Positions 1 through 6,998 of a stretch of 33,663 bases of DNA are shown here, in pieces (position 1 is the first letter of the stretch; every line of letters starts with the position of its first letter). Below the pieces are notes generated by a model that was not told where the DNA came from, made no database searches, and was given only the letters and a program-made list of their open reading frames with translations. The translations under genes were made by a program, and so were the position numbers. The DNA comes from Acidobacteriota bacterium (GTDB lineage Bacteria > Acidobacteriota > Terriglobia > Acidiferrales > UBA7541), in the NCBI GenBank assembly GCA_003224085.1, contig QHYK01000103.1:1-33663 (forward strand), written 5' to 3'.

Positions 1-465
1 CACCTTGAGAATCATTATTCGTTTTTGCGTGAGGTCAGCCGAATTCTCAAACCCGGTGGCGTTTTCGTGCTAACCACTCCAAACATTACGGCGCTGCGGT
101 CACGCGTGCGCTTCTTTGGCAGCGGTTTTTTCGGCCGCGATGCGCGTCCGCTGAACGAGTCCTCCCGGCATCCGCTTCATCATATCGGCCTGGTTACGTT
201 TCCTGAATTGCGTTACGAGCTGCATGTTTCGGGCTTCCGCCTCAGCGAAGTGCGCCACACCCACGTCAAGCCCATCAGCTACGTCTATTCCATTTACGTG
301 CCATGGATTTGGCTGTACACGCTGATTGCTTTCCGAAAAGAGAAAGATTCCGGGCAGCGAAAACACAACAAAGAGATTCGCTCTGCCCTGCATTCCTTCT
401 CCCTTCTCTTCGGCGAATGCCTCATGCTCATCGCCAGAAAATCGCGGACTGAGCCACAAAATTGA
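1..465 (+). CDS. SAM-dependent methyltransferase, C-terminal part (5' end outside window)
   Basis: The frame is open from base 1 and stops at 463-465, so only about 154 C-terminal residues are present. The visible start, HLENHYSFLREVSRILKPGG followed by VFVLTTPN, matches the end of a class I SAM methyltransferase domain of the Methyltransf_11 type. There a His-Leu pair precedes a helix, then the L-(K/R)-PGG turn and a strand ending in TPN. The glycine-rich SAM-binding motif I lies upstream of the window. The rest has an aromatic hydrophobic stretch near residues 90-105 and a basic tail. Substrate cannot be told; such proteins are common in glycan and cell-surface clusters. The gene converges on the c-di-GMP module and is followed by a strong hairpin terminator. 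The family call is fairly safe and the role is unknown. Confidence 0.8.
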   Translation, partial: HLENHYSFLREVSRILKPGGVFVLTTPNITALRSRVRFFGSGFFGRDARPLNESSRHPLHHIGLVTFPELRYELHVSGFRLSEVRHTHVKPISYVYSIYVPWIWLYTLIAFRKEKDSGQRKHNKEIRSALHSFSLLFGECLMLIARKSRTEPQN

Positions 466-475
466 CCGCTAAAAA

Positions 476-525
476 GGGCGAAGCGCCTGGCGGTTCGTTT
501 GTTTCCGCCAAGCGCTTCGCCTTTT
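476..525. terminator. Bidirectional rho-independent terminator between convergent genes
   Basis: A 17-position stem pairs 477-493 with 505-521, with one C-A mismatch and an 11-base loop. It is followed by TTTT on the plus strand (522-525). On the minus strand it is followed, one base after the stem, by five T residues (complement of 471-475). It can therefore end both the methyltransferase transcript and the PilZ transcript. It is the clearest terminator in the window. Confidence 0.85.
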
Positions 526-605
526 GATACTTTTGCGCTAGTAATCTGACTTCCTTCTTTGTTCCAGCCGTTGCTCTCCTATCCGCTCGCCGCTTGCGCG
601 TCAAG

Positions 606-923
606 CTATTTTGGGGATTGAACGACCCATCGCCCTTTCGGGTTGAGGAACTCCACGCCAATCGCAAAGCCGTCGCCTTGCAAAGATTGGCAGTAGGCTA
701 CTCGTGCCGAGGAGCGAAACTCTCCGGTGCGCGAGGCGAACTTCAGCGGTTCGCCCGGCTCCCAATACCGCGCGCTGATCACCCGCGCCCCGCGCGCGCT
801 CACGTTCTCGGTAAACGTCGATTCCATGCCCGGCGCCTCGCGATGGCCGTCGATCAGCACAGGAATTTCCATCGGAATGCGCTTCTCCGCCCGGTGAAAA
901 ACGAATTTTGTCTTGAGCGGCAT
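606..923 (-). CDS. PilZ domain protein (c-di-GMP receptor)
   Basis: This 105-residue single-domain protein carries both halves of the PilZ c-di-GMP site: R11-x3-R15 in HRAEKRIPMEIPV, and N40-V-S42-A-R-G45, matching (D/N)-x-S-x-x-G. The remainder is beta-rich, as in PilZ barrels, ending with FAIGVEFLNP. It is predicted to be a soluble effector that binds c-di-GMP and alters a partner, but it has no output domain and the partner is not shown. The ATG lies 15 bases after the stop of the upstream diguanylate cyclase gene, with a GAGGA sequence overlapping that stop, so the two are almost certainly co-transcribed. Signal synthesis and signal binding are thus encoded by one unit. Confidence 0.85.
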   Translation of the reverse strand: MPLKTKFVFHRAEKRIPMEIPVLIDGHREAPGMESTFTENVSARGARVISARYWEPGEPLKFASRTGEFRSSARVAYCQSLQGDGFAIGVEFLNPKGRWVVQSPK

Positions 924-938
924 TTCGAATGGTCATCC

Positions 939-2384
939 TCACAGGCACGCGGCGATTCGCGCGAGATTCTGCACGCTGCTCCGGCCCCCGTGCTTCATGA
1001 TGTACAGGGCGCGGTCGGCGGAGCCAAGAAGCTTTTCCGGCGTGTCGCCGTCTTGCGGAAAGGCAGCGACACCGGCGCTTACCGACAACGCCGGAGCCTC
1101 GGTCTCGGCGGCTAGCCGTTCGTGAATCCTTGTTACCACGCGCGTCGCGATGTCCTTGCCGGTTTCTGGCAGAACCAGAGCAAATTCATCGCCCCCGTAG
1201 CGTGCCGGCGTATCAATGGCGCGCGAGTGGTTGCGAAGAACTTTTCCGATGCGCACCAGCGCGCGGCTGCCCGTAAGATGTCCGTACCGATCGTTGACGG
1301 TCTTCAAGCCATCCATGTCGAGAAGCACAATGCTGAACGGACGCTGCGTGCGGCGCGAACGGTCCAGCTCCGCCTCGAGCACGCTGATGAGGCGCCGATA
1401 GTTCGCCAGGCCGGTGAGCGGATCGCTCACGGCCATGGTCCGCACTTGCTCGAACAACCGCGCCTGGTCCAGCAAAGCACCCGCGAGCATCACCATGTAG
1501 CTCGAGGTCTTGCTCAACTCCGCGAGAAAAAATGGGCCGTCGAAAAGCTGCCGCGAAAACACCGAGAACAGGTGGCAGATCGCGTTCAGGGAAGCCACGA
1601 TGAGCAGCGAATAATCAAGGAGATTCGCGCTGCTCTTCTTGTCCTTTTCGCTCTTGATGCGCAGCCGGAAGCACACCGCTGCGATCAAGTAGAGCGCAGC
1701 GGGAAGCAGATCCCAAGGACGCGACAGAATGTTTTTCGAGTTCGCCACCGGCGCCGCCGGAGCCGCCAGAAACGCGGCGCTTGTCAGGTACGCCGCCAAG
1801 GCCACCACGAGCAAAACCGCAGCGGTCTCCCTGCTCGGTTTCCGCGCCGTGGGCATATAGCGTTCTACGGCAAGGGCCGCAAGAAGCAGGACGGCCAACA
1901 GCGTCCGGCTCACCATCCACCCCACCGGAACTTTGGAGAGCACCAACGTTCCGGCATTCAACGCCTCGTTGAATCCGAAGTAGCCCATGGTCTCGATAAT
2001 TCCGGAGATTGCAAATCCGAAGGAAAAGATCAGCGCAGTACGGTCGTGCGTTCCGCGGAACCGCACCAGGGCGTTCGCTGCATAACAATAGCAAAGCAGC
2101 GTTCCACCCACCTCGAGGTACAGATAAGCTTGCGGAGAAGCCGCCACCGTGATTTGCCGCGAATAGAAGATTGCAGCGAAAAGGAGCGTCACCAAGGTTA
2201 GTGCAGTGGCAAAAAGGAGGCGCCACCGAAAACTCCGCGCGCAAAGCGCCTGACGGCTGCTTCCGAGAAACCCGCTAATACTGGCCCAACTTCCCACAAA
2301 ATCCCCCAAACTACCAAAGAAACACGGCCAACCGGCAGAAAGAGCAAGTTTGTGGCCTTTTTCGGCAGCCAAATCTGCGCTCAT
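939..2384 (-). CDS. Membrane diguanylate cyclase (multi-TM sensor plus GGDEF)
   Basis: This 481-residue protein makes c-di-GMP from two GTP. Residues about 50-310 hold seven or eight hydrophobic segments, resembling a MASE-type membrane sensor. A GGDEF domain follows at about 320-475: it begins DPLTGLANYRRL, has the Mg-binding Asp in LLDMDGLK (about D356), and an exact GGDEF at 397-401. An RxxD inhibitory site (R388-AI-D391) sits five residues before it, so product inhibition is expected. No EAL or HD-GYP domain is present. The ATG at 2382-2384 is preceded by a 338-base leader holding a large palindrome. The first 45 residues are poorly conserved in appearance, so a later start is possible. 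It heads the two-gene unit with the PilZ protein. The membrane-domain subtype and its ligand are unknown. Confidence 0.9.
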   Translation of the reverse strand: MSADLAAEKGHKLALSAGWPCFFGSLGDFVGSWASISGFLGSSRQALCARSFRWRLLFATALTLVTLLFAAIFYSRQITVAASPQAYLYLEVGGTLLCYCYAANALVRFRGTHDRTALIFSFGFAISGIIETMGYFGFNEALNAGTLVLSKVPVGWMVSRTLLAVLLLAALAVERYMPTARKPSRETAAVLLVVALAAYLTSAAFLAAPAAPVANSKNILSRPWDLLPAALYLIAAVCFRLRIKSEKDKKSSANLLDYSLLIVASLNAICHLFSVFSRQLFDGPFFLAELSKTSSYMVMLAGALLDQARLFEQVRTMAVSDPLTGLANYRRLISVLEAELDRSRRTQRPFSIVLLDMDGLKTVNDRYGHLTGSRALVRIGKVLRNHSRAIDTPARYGGDEFALVLPETGKDIATRVVTRIHERLAAETEAPALSVSAGVAAFPQDGDTPEKLLGSADRALYIMKHGGRSSVQNLARIAACL

Positions 2385-2722
2385 AAGAAATTGAAACTAA
2401 AAAACTTACAGACATCAGCAGGCTAGGGAGCGAAGTGGATTCACACGGGCGAGACAGTATGAAAAGTAGCGAGTTTCCGGTTTGGGTCGCTATCTGCTCG
2501 TGTTTCGTTAGAGTTACCGGGCAAAGGGCCAGTATCAGTGAGAATCCTGTCGGCGTCTCAGCTTGAGACAGTCTCAAGCCTTGAAACGAGCGCCGCTAAG
2601 CAAACAGGATTCACCGCCATGCAGCTGGTGGCGCTATCTCGATGGCGTCAACGCATCAAAGTGGTTTGCCCGACAAAGCAGAGCGGAACAAAGAGGAGTT
2701 TGGCTCTCCTGAGTGTTTCGAA
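2385..2722. other. Intergenic region, leader of the diguanylate cyclase gene
   Basis: No convincing gene is seen in these 338 bases; short open frames here lack ribosome sites and family resemblance. It lies downstream of the CDGSH gene and upstream of the diguanylate cyclase gene, both on the minus strand. It contains a nested palindrome (2542-2612), listed separately. On the minus strand it also has a GGGCAAACC sequence at about 2664-2672. That resembles one conserved segment of c-di-GMP-I riboswitches, but the second conserved segment is missing. Confidence 0.6.
2542..2612. repeat. Nested palindrome, possible structured RNA or REP-like element
   Basis: Three nested inverted repeats share one axis. 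The outer arms are GAATCCTGT (2542-2550) with ACAGGATTC (2604-2612). The middle arms are CGGCG (2551-2555) with CGCCG (2591-2595). The inner arms are GCTTGAGAC (2561-2569) with GTCTCAAGC (2571-2579). All arms are perfect. In RNA the inner arms would make a 7-bp stem with a 5-base loop. Another TCTC half-site at 2556 overlaps the inner unit. No T-run follows, so it is not a simple terminator. It may be a folded leader of the diguanylate cyclase mRNA, a protein-binding site or a small repeated element. Confidence 0.6.
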
Positions 2723-2956
2723 TCACACCTTAGGCTTGGGCGGAGGGAGATCGCGCGCGACGACGGTGTCGGTGAACCCCGAGGTCTTGTGCGAGCCGTC
2801 GCAGAAGGGCTTATTCGCGGAGTGGCCGCAGCGGCACAGAGAAATGGCGGTCTGTCCCGCCAGCCCGAAGGGTTTCCCTTGCGGATCCACAATTTCAAAA
2901 TCGCCTTCCACGCGTATGGATCCGTTGTTCCTGATGGTGATCTTGGTTGCCGCCAT
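2723..2956 (-). CDS. CDGSH iron-sulfur domain protein
   Basis: This is a 77-residue protein with one CDGSH [2Fe-2S] site. The sequence CRCGHSANKPFCDGSH fits C-x-C-x2-(S/T)-x3-P-x-C-D-G-(S/A/T)-H exactly, with ligands of three Cys and one His. Known relatives bind a redox-active, transferable cluster. An ATG at 2954-2956 is chosen because AGGAG lies five bases before it; an upstream in-frame start would add 22 residues of non-conserved sequence. It is the last gene of the minus-strand sulfur cluster, 74 bases after the E1-rhodanese gene, which suggests a role in sulfur or redox handling. That link is inference. Confidence 0.88.
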   Translation of the reverse strand: MAATKITIRNNGSIRVEGDFEIVDPQGKPFGLAGQTAISLCRCGHSANKPFCDGSHKTSGFTDTVVARDLPPPKPKV

Positions 2957-3030
2957 TTTTTCTCCTAGCTCGCGAACAAAGTATGCCCTCAAGCCCACGC
3001 CACGGCGCCCCTCTAACGGCACTTCGGTCT

Positions 3031-4215
3031 CTAATACTTGGGGATGGACGGATCCACCTCATCCGACCAAGCGAGGATGCCGCCCTTCAAGTTGAGCACT
3101 TTGCGGAAGCCGGCCTTGCGCAAAAAGTCCACGGCCTCGGCGGAGCGCTTGCCGCTGCGGCAATGCGCAACAATTTCTCGCGAAGAATCCAGCTCATGCA
3201 CGCGGCGCGGCAATTCCCCCAGCGGAATCAGTTGCCCCTTCAAATTGCAGATCTGATATTCGTGAGGCTCGCGGACATCGAGAATGAAAAGGTCGTCTCC
3301 GCGGTCAAGACGCGCCTTCAGTTCGCGGGGAGTGATTTCCGGAACCTGGACGTTGGGCGCGGGAGCTTCCTCGCCGCGAACTCCGCAGAATTCATAATAG
3401 TCGATGAGCTTGTGAATGGTGCGATTCGAACCGCACATCGGGCACTTGGGATTCTTGCGCAGCTTGAGTTCGCGGAAGCGCATTCCCAGCGCATCGAACA
3501 AAAGCAAGCGGCCAATCAGATTGTCGCCGCTGCCGAGAATCAATTTGATCGCTTCCATCGCTTGGATCGAGCCGACGATTCCAGGCAGAACGCCAAGCAC
3601 GCCGCCTTCCGCACAAGACGGCACGAGCCCCGGCGGAGGCGGTTCGGGATAGAGGCAGCGATAGCACGGGCCATCGGGCATGCCGAAAATCGTTACCTGC
3701 CCTTCGAAACGGAATATGGAGCCGTAAACATTGGGCTTGCCAAGCAAAATGCAGGCGTCATTCACCAGATAGCGAGTCGGAAAATTGTCCGTGCCATCGA
3801 CGATGACGTCGTAGTCCTTGAACAGCTCGAGCGCATTCGCGCTGGTCAATTGCGCTTCGATGGCTTCGATTTGAATGTCCGGATTAAGATTCGAAAGCCG
3901 CGCGCGGGCTGCCTGGCTCTTGGGCTTGCCCACGTCGCTGGTGCCAAACGTAACCTGCCGCTGAAGATTGGTGAAATCCACGACGTCGAAATCAACGAGG
4001 CCCAGCTTGCCCACACCCGCCGCCGCGAGATACAAACCGAGCGGCGCACCGAGCCCGCCCGTGCCGATGAGCAAAACCTTGGCGTTTTTCAGCTTGAGCT
4101 GCCCCTCCATGCCGACTTCGGGCATGATCAGATGGCGGCTATAGCGCAGAATCTCTTCTTTCGAAAGCGTCGCAGCCGGCTTTGTTCCGGGCTGCGCCTG
4201 AGTGGTTGTAGCCAT
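3031..4215 (-). CDS. moeZ: E1-like adenylyltransferase fused to rhodanese (MoeZ/MoeB type)
   Basis: This 394-residue protein adenylates the C-terminal glycine of a ubiquitin-like sulfur carrier and then passes sulfur to it. The ThiF/MoeB domain (about 20-285) has the nucleotide loop GTGGLG at 51-56, the acidic segment DFDVVDFTNLQRQ at 75-87, zinc cysteines C184/C187 and C258/C261, and the conserved Cys201 in SCAEGGVLGVLPG. A rhodanese domain (about 293-390) ends the protein, with active-site Cys352 in CRSGKRS. This fusion is the architecture of mycobacterial MoeZ, known to activate CysO as well as MoaD. It lies downstream of cysO with a 157-base gap that holds a 9-bp perfect hairpin (4334-4354). 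It probably serves CysO and may also serve molybdopterin synthesis. Confidence 0.92.
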   Translation of the reverse strand: MATTTQAQPGTKPAATLSKEEILRYSRHLIMPEVGMEGQLKLKNAKVLLIGTGGLGAPLGLYLAAAGVGKLGLVDFDVVDFTNLQRQVTFGTSDVGKPKSQAARARLSNLNPDIQIEAIEAQLTSANALELFKDYDVIVDGTDNFPTRYLVNDACILLGKPNVYGSIFRFEGQVTIFGMPDGPCYRCLYPEPPPPGLVPSCAEGGVLGVLPGIVGSIQAMEAIKLILGSGDNLIGRLLLFDALGMRFRELKLRKNPKCPMCGSNRTIHKLIDYYEFCGVRGEEAPAPNVQVPEITPRELKARLDRGDDLFILDVREPHEYQICNLKGQLIPLGELPRRVHELDSSREIVAHCRSGKRSAEAVDFLRKAGFRKVLNLKGGILAWSDEVDPSIPKY

Positions 4216-4333
4216 TGCAATTTCCTGCCCTTCTGGATTCCTTCAGAATAGCAAAATTCCAATCAAAGATTTCTTGGCAAATGGTATCGGTTACGATGAA
4301 ATCGAACGAACCTGAAACACTCCGGGCCTGCGC

Positions 4334-4354
4334 ACGCTCCCCCGTGGGGAGCGT
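4334..4354. repeat. Perfect 9-bp inverted repeat between cysO and moeZ
   Basis: ACGCTCCCC (4334-4342) pairs with GGGGAGCGT (4346-4354) across a 3-base loop. No T-run follows on the minus strand, so it does not look like a terminator. It could stabilise or separate the cysO and moeZ parts of the transcript. Function is unknown. Confidence 0.5.
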
Positions 4355-4372
4355 ATCTCGCCGATGGAAAGG

Positions 4373-4663
4373 CTACCGGGAACAACAACCGCCGCCGGCA
4401 ATGGAAGGAATAATGCTAATCGTATCTCCATCCTTGGTCGCCGTGTTCTCTTTGGCGAGGTAGCGAATGTCTTCGTCATTGACGTAGACGTTCACAAAAC
4501 TGCGCAGCTTGCCGTCTTCGGTGAACAAGTGCTTGCGCAGGTCCGCATACTCGGTCGTGAGATAAGTGAGCGCTTCGCCGACCGTTCCGGCATTGAACTC
4601 CGCCGAAGCACGCTTCCCCGCGTACGGCCGAAGCGGCGTTGGAATCATGACTTTCACAGGCAT
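4373..4663 (-). CDS. cysO: CysO/MoaD-family sulfur carrier with C-terminal tail after Gly-Gly
   Basis: This is a 96-residue beta-grasp protein. The segments IPTPLRPYAG near the start, FVNVYVNDEDIRYL in the middle and DGDTISIIPSIAGG at the end follow the CysO pattern closely; VNDEDIR and the IP-x-IAGG ending resemble mycobacterial CysO. Family members normally end at Gly-Gly, which is adenylated and turned into a thiocarboxylate. Here the frame continues past Gly90-Gly91 with Gly-Cys-Cys-Ser-Arg before the stop, so the usual reactive C-terminus is buried. Processing by a protease is therefore expected, and the JAMM protease gene is immediately upstream. GGGAG eight bases before the ATG supports the start. 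The cluster context favours cysteine synthesis over molybdopterin. Confidence 0.88.
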   Translation of the reverse strand: MPVKVMIPTPLRPYAGKRASAEFNAGTVGEALTYLTTEYADLRKHLFTEDGKLRSFVNVYVNDEDIRYLAKENTATKDGDTISIIPSIAGGGCCSR

Positions 4664-4689
4664 TTCATTTTCTCCCTAAATCCTTGAAG

Positions 4690-4713
4690 AAAAACCGCCG
4701 GGCTCATGCCCGG
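4690..4713 (-). terminator. Terminator-like hairpin between mec and cysO
   Basis: On the minus strand CCGGGC and GCCCGG (4713-4708 and 4703-4698) form a 6-bp GC-only stem with a 4-base loop, followed by CGG and then TTTT. It sits downstream of the mec stop and 27 bases before the cysO start. It could partly terminate the cysM-mec transcript and so set a lower cysO-moeZ level, or it may be a common dispersed palindrome. The stem is short. Confidence 0.5.
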
Positions 4714-4764
4714 TCTCTACAAAATCCTAAAAAACACATGTCTAAAGACCTGCCACAACAAAAT

Positions 4765-5229
4765 TCAAACTGCGGCGCGATGGCGAATCTCAATGCCCTC
4801 GGGCGAAAAAGCTTGGCGGTCATCGTTCAGCCGCCACGAGGTCATGTCCTGCGGCGCGCCATTTTGCACGCTGACGATAACATAGCTGTACCACGGCCAC
4901 GCATGATCCTGATCATACTGGCTCGGCCGCGCCGGGTGATCCGGATGCGAATGATACCACCCGATCACTTCCATGCCCTGTTTCTGCGCAGCTCGATCCG
5001 CATCGAGCACGTCTTGCCCAGTCAGCGAGAAACGATTGCGCGCCGAATCGTCGCGGCGATTCAACAGCGGGAACAGCGCCAAAACTTCGCGCACAGCTTC
5101 CGGATCCGTGGCCTCGGCGTCACGTCCCAGGAGCGCGCCACAGCACTCATATGGATACGTCTCCGCGCCATGCGCACGGATTCTCTCCGCCAAGTGGCTG
5201 CTGATCCAAAGTGTGGTTTCGCCCGCCAT
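4765..5229 (-). CDS. mec: JAMM/MPN+ metalloprotease, Mec type
   Basis: This 154-residue protein carries the complete JAMM zinc-protease signature: Glu28 in YPYECCGALLG, then H93-S-H95 followed by exactly ten residues and D106. The serine in HPARPS of the same loop is also present. Mycobacterial Mec cleaves newly made cysteine from the CysO C-terminus, and relatives in other thiocarboxylate pathways trim C-terminal extensions of the carrier. Here it may do both, since CysO has a tail. The ATG at 5227-5229 has AAGGG five bases upstream; a GTG two codons earlier is possible. It starts 13 bases after the cysM stop, so the two are co-transcribed and probably translationally linked. Confidence 0.9.
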   Translation of the reverse strand: MAGETTLWISSHLAERIRAHGAETYPYECCGALLGRDAEATDPEAVREVLALFPLLNRRDDSARNRFSLTGQDVLDADRAAQKQGMEVIGWYHSHPDHPARPSQYDQDHAWPWYSYVIVSVQNGAPQDMTSWRLNDDRQAFSPEGIEIRHRAAV

Positions 5230-5242
5230 GTCCACCCTTCGT

Positions 5243-6214
5243 CTAGTCCTCGTCCCAAAAGCGTTCGTTCAGGTACTTGAACGCGGAATCCGCAAAAACC
5301 GTGACCATCACCGCGCCCAGCTGCTTCGGGATCCTCGCGGCTACTGCGAAGCAACCCAGCAGCGCAGCGGCCGCGCTGGGGCTGACGAGCAAGCCTTCTT
5401 CCCGCGCCAGGCGCTTTGCCAGCCGATACGCGTCTTCCGTCGAGACCGGCAAATTCTCATCCGCGAGCTTGTCATCATAAATCGCCGGCACAATCGCCGT
5501 GGGCATGTGCTTCCAGCCTTCCAAGCCGTGGAAGGACGCATCGGGCTGCAAGCTGACGCAGCGAATTTCGCGATTTAATTCCTTCAATCGCCTTGTCGTT
5601 CCGACAAAAGTGCCGCTGGTGCCCAGCCCGGCCACGAAATGCGTAATGCGGCCCGAAGTTTGCGCCCAGATTTCGTTCGCCGTAGTGCGGTAATGCGCCT
5701 GCCAATTCGCCGGATTGCTGTACTGGTCGGCGTAAAAATATTTGTTGGGCTCTGCGGCAACAATCTGGTGCACCTTGCGAATCGCGCCGTCCGTGCCCTC
5801 GTCGCCCGGCGTGATGACCAGTTCCGCGCCATACGCCTCGAGGATGCGCTTGCGCTCCTGCGAAGCGCTGTCCGGCAGGCAAAGCTTCACGGGATAACGC
5901 ATCGCCGCGCCAATCATGGCGTAGGCGATACCCGTGTTACCGCTGGTGGCATCAATGATGGTCTTGCCGGGAGCGAGCGCACCGCTGGCCAGCCCGGCTT
6001 GAATCATGCTCAGCGCGGGGCGGTCCTTAACAGACCCGCCGGGATTGAACCATTCCGCCTTGGCATAAAACTCCACGTTGGGGAACTCCTTGCCCGCTCG
6101 CTGCAGCCGCAGCAGGGGCGTATTCCCAATGCGGTCGAGCAAAGTCTCGCCGCTACGGCTCGGTGGAGTCGTTGATTTGACGGCAGATGTCGCGATTTGA
6201 CCGGTGATTCCCAT
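5243..6214 (-). CDS. cysM: PLP-dependent cysteine synthase, CysM type
   Basis: This 323-residue fold-type II PLP enzyme has the PLP lysine at K63 in NPGGSVKDRPA, the substrate loop SGNTG at 91-95, and the phosphate loop GTSGT at 198-202. The C-terminal tail YLNERFWDED resembles the lid of mycobacterial CysM. That enzyme uses O-phosphoserine and the CysO thiocarboxylate rather than O-acetylserine and sulfide. Placement directly before mec and cysO supports the same use here, although substrate choice cannot be proven from sequence. The first 25 residues are low in conservation, so the true start could be slightly downstream. It is the first gene of the cluster; 241 bases separate its ATG from a divergent hypothetical gene. 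Confidence 0.9.
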   Translation of the reverse strand: MGITGQIATSAVKSTTPPSRSGETLLDRIGNTPLLRLQRAGKEFPNVEFYAKAEWFNPGGSVKDRPALSMIQAGLASGALAPGKTIIDATSGNTGIAYAMIGAAMRYPVKLCLPDSASQERKRILEAYGAELVITPGDEGTDGAIRKVHQIVAAEPNKYFYADQYSNPANWQAHYRTTANEIWAQTSGRITHFVAGLGTSGTFVGTTRRLKELNREIRCVSLQPDASFHGLEGWKHMPTAIVPAIYDDKLADENLPVSTEDAYRLAKRLAREEGLLVSPSAAAALLGCFAVAARIPKQLGAVMVTVFADSAFKYLNERFWDED

Positions 6215-6455
6215 GTCTTAGAGCTTGGCTTTGCCCTAAACCCCGCACGCGTCCATGGTGGCATAATGCTCGCCCCTACAGCGACGTACAGGCACAGATA
6301 TACGACTATTTTACTCCGAATTGGATGCGCACGCCTAGCGCCGAGGTATACCACGGTTTGACCTGTGTCACCCAGCCACGCGGTGGTTCGCCCGATTCGT
6401 GGCCGACCTTAGTGCGCTTTACAGAAACCGCCGCAATCGTTACTCTGGATCCATT

Positions 6456-6899
6456 ATGTGGAATGTCGAAGAACGATTCTCACCGAAAGCGATGGAAGGT
6501 TTGGCGGCGCTGGGGTTCGCGGTAGGCAGCACGCGGGGAGTCGTGCGAGTCGAGAAATACGGCTGCGGCGCGGAATTCAGAAAAGGCGCGGGCGAACGCT
6601 ATCAGATGACGGTCATGCCCACGATCATGCTGAAGGGCCAGTTCACGCGGCTGTGGGACGCGGGCTACCAGAAGTTTTTGCTGACCGATGACGGCTTGAA
6701 AATTCCGGCGCTGGCCTCGCACCTGCAAAATCTGCGCAAGTTCAACGAAGAGTTGCGAACCGCTCTCGGTGTTCCGACCTTTTACAACGAAGCTCTCGGT
6801 TCCGTTAGCCAACTGAGTGTTTACGACCGCGTGCGCGGCCGCAAAGGCGATGTGCCAGACGAAACGGTTGGCGCGCACAGTGCAAGCGCTGAGCACTAG
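6456..6899 (+). CDS. Conserved-looking hypothetical protein, divergent from cysM
   Basis: I do not recognise this family. From the ATG at 6456 it has 147 residues and is soluble, with no signal peptide or membrane segment. It is mixed alpha/beta, with a basic central part (VVRVEKYGCGAEFRKG), a strand-rich stretch TVMPTIMLKGQFTRLWD and helices after it. One cysteine is present. The start is uncertain: a GTG at 6399 in the same frame would add 19 residues (beginning ADLSALYRNRRNRYSG) that also look coding, and neither start has a strong ribosome site. It shares a promoter region with cysM, which could mean shared control. No function is claimed. Confidence 0.6.
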   Translation: MWNVEERFSPKAMEGLAALGFAVGSTRGVVRVEKYGCGAEFRKGAGERYQMTVMPTIMLKGQFTRLWDAGYQKFLLTDDGLKIPALASHLQNLRKFNEELRTALGVPTFYNEALGSVSQLSVYDRVRGRKGDVPDETVGAHSASAEH

Positions 6900-6998
6900 A
6901 ATCGAAATTGGAAAATAGAAAATTGAAATCGGCCCTGGAAGTTTGAGGCTTTCGAGTATTCCGTTCTAAAAAAACTTCATTTCAATCTCATTGGCATT

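Noticed and set aside
1122-2201. Long plus-strand open frame antisense to the diguanylate cyclase gene
   Set aside because: Its protein is rich in Arg, His and Gln with no domain pattern; the minus strand encodes a complete GGDEF protein. It is an antisense shadow of GC-rich coding DNA.
2655-2680. Possible c-di-GMP-I (GEMM) riboswitch before the diguanylate cyclase gene
   Set aside because: GGGCAAACC is present on the minus strand, but the GAAA-capped stem and the GGGACGCAAAGCC-type segment that should follow are not; only a partial GACGC is seen. Not called as a riboswitch.
2947-4251. 434-residue plus-strand open frame antisense to the moeZ-like gene
   Set aside because: It has no recognisable domain and lies opposite a gene with every MoeB and rhodanese motif intact.
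6900-6998. Terminator in the AT-rich gap between convergent genes
   Set aside because: TTGAAAT and ATTTCAA segments can pair but the stem is AT-only with a long loop; no confident terminator.
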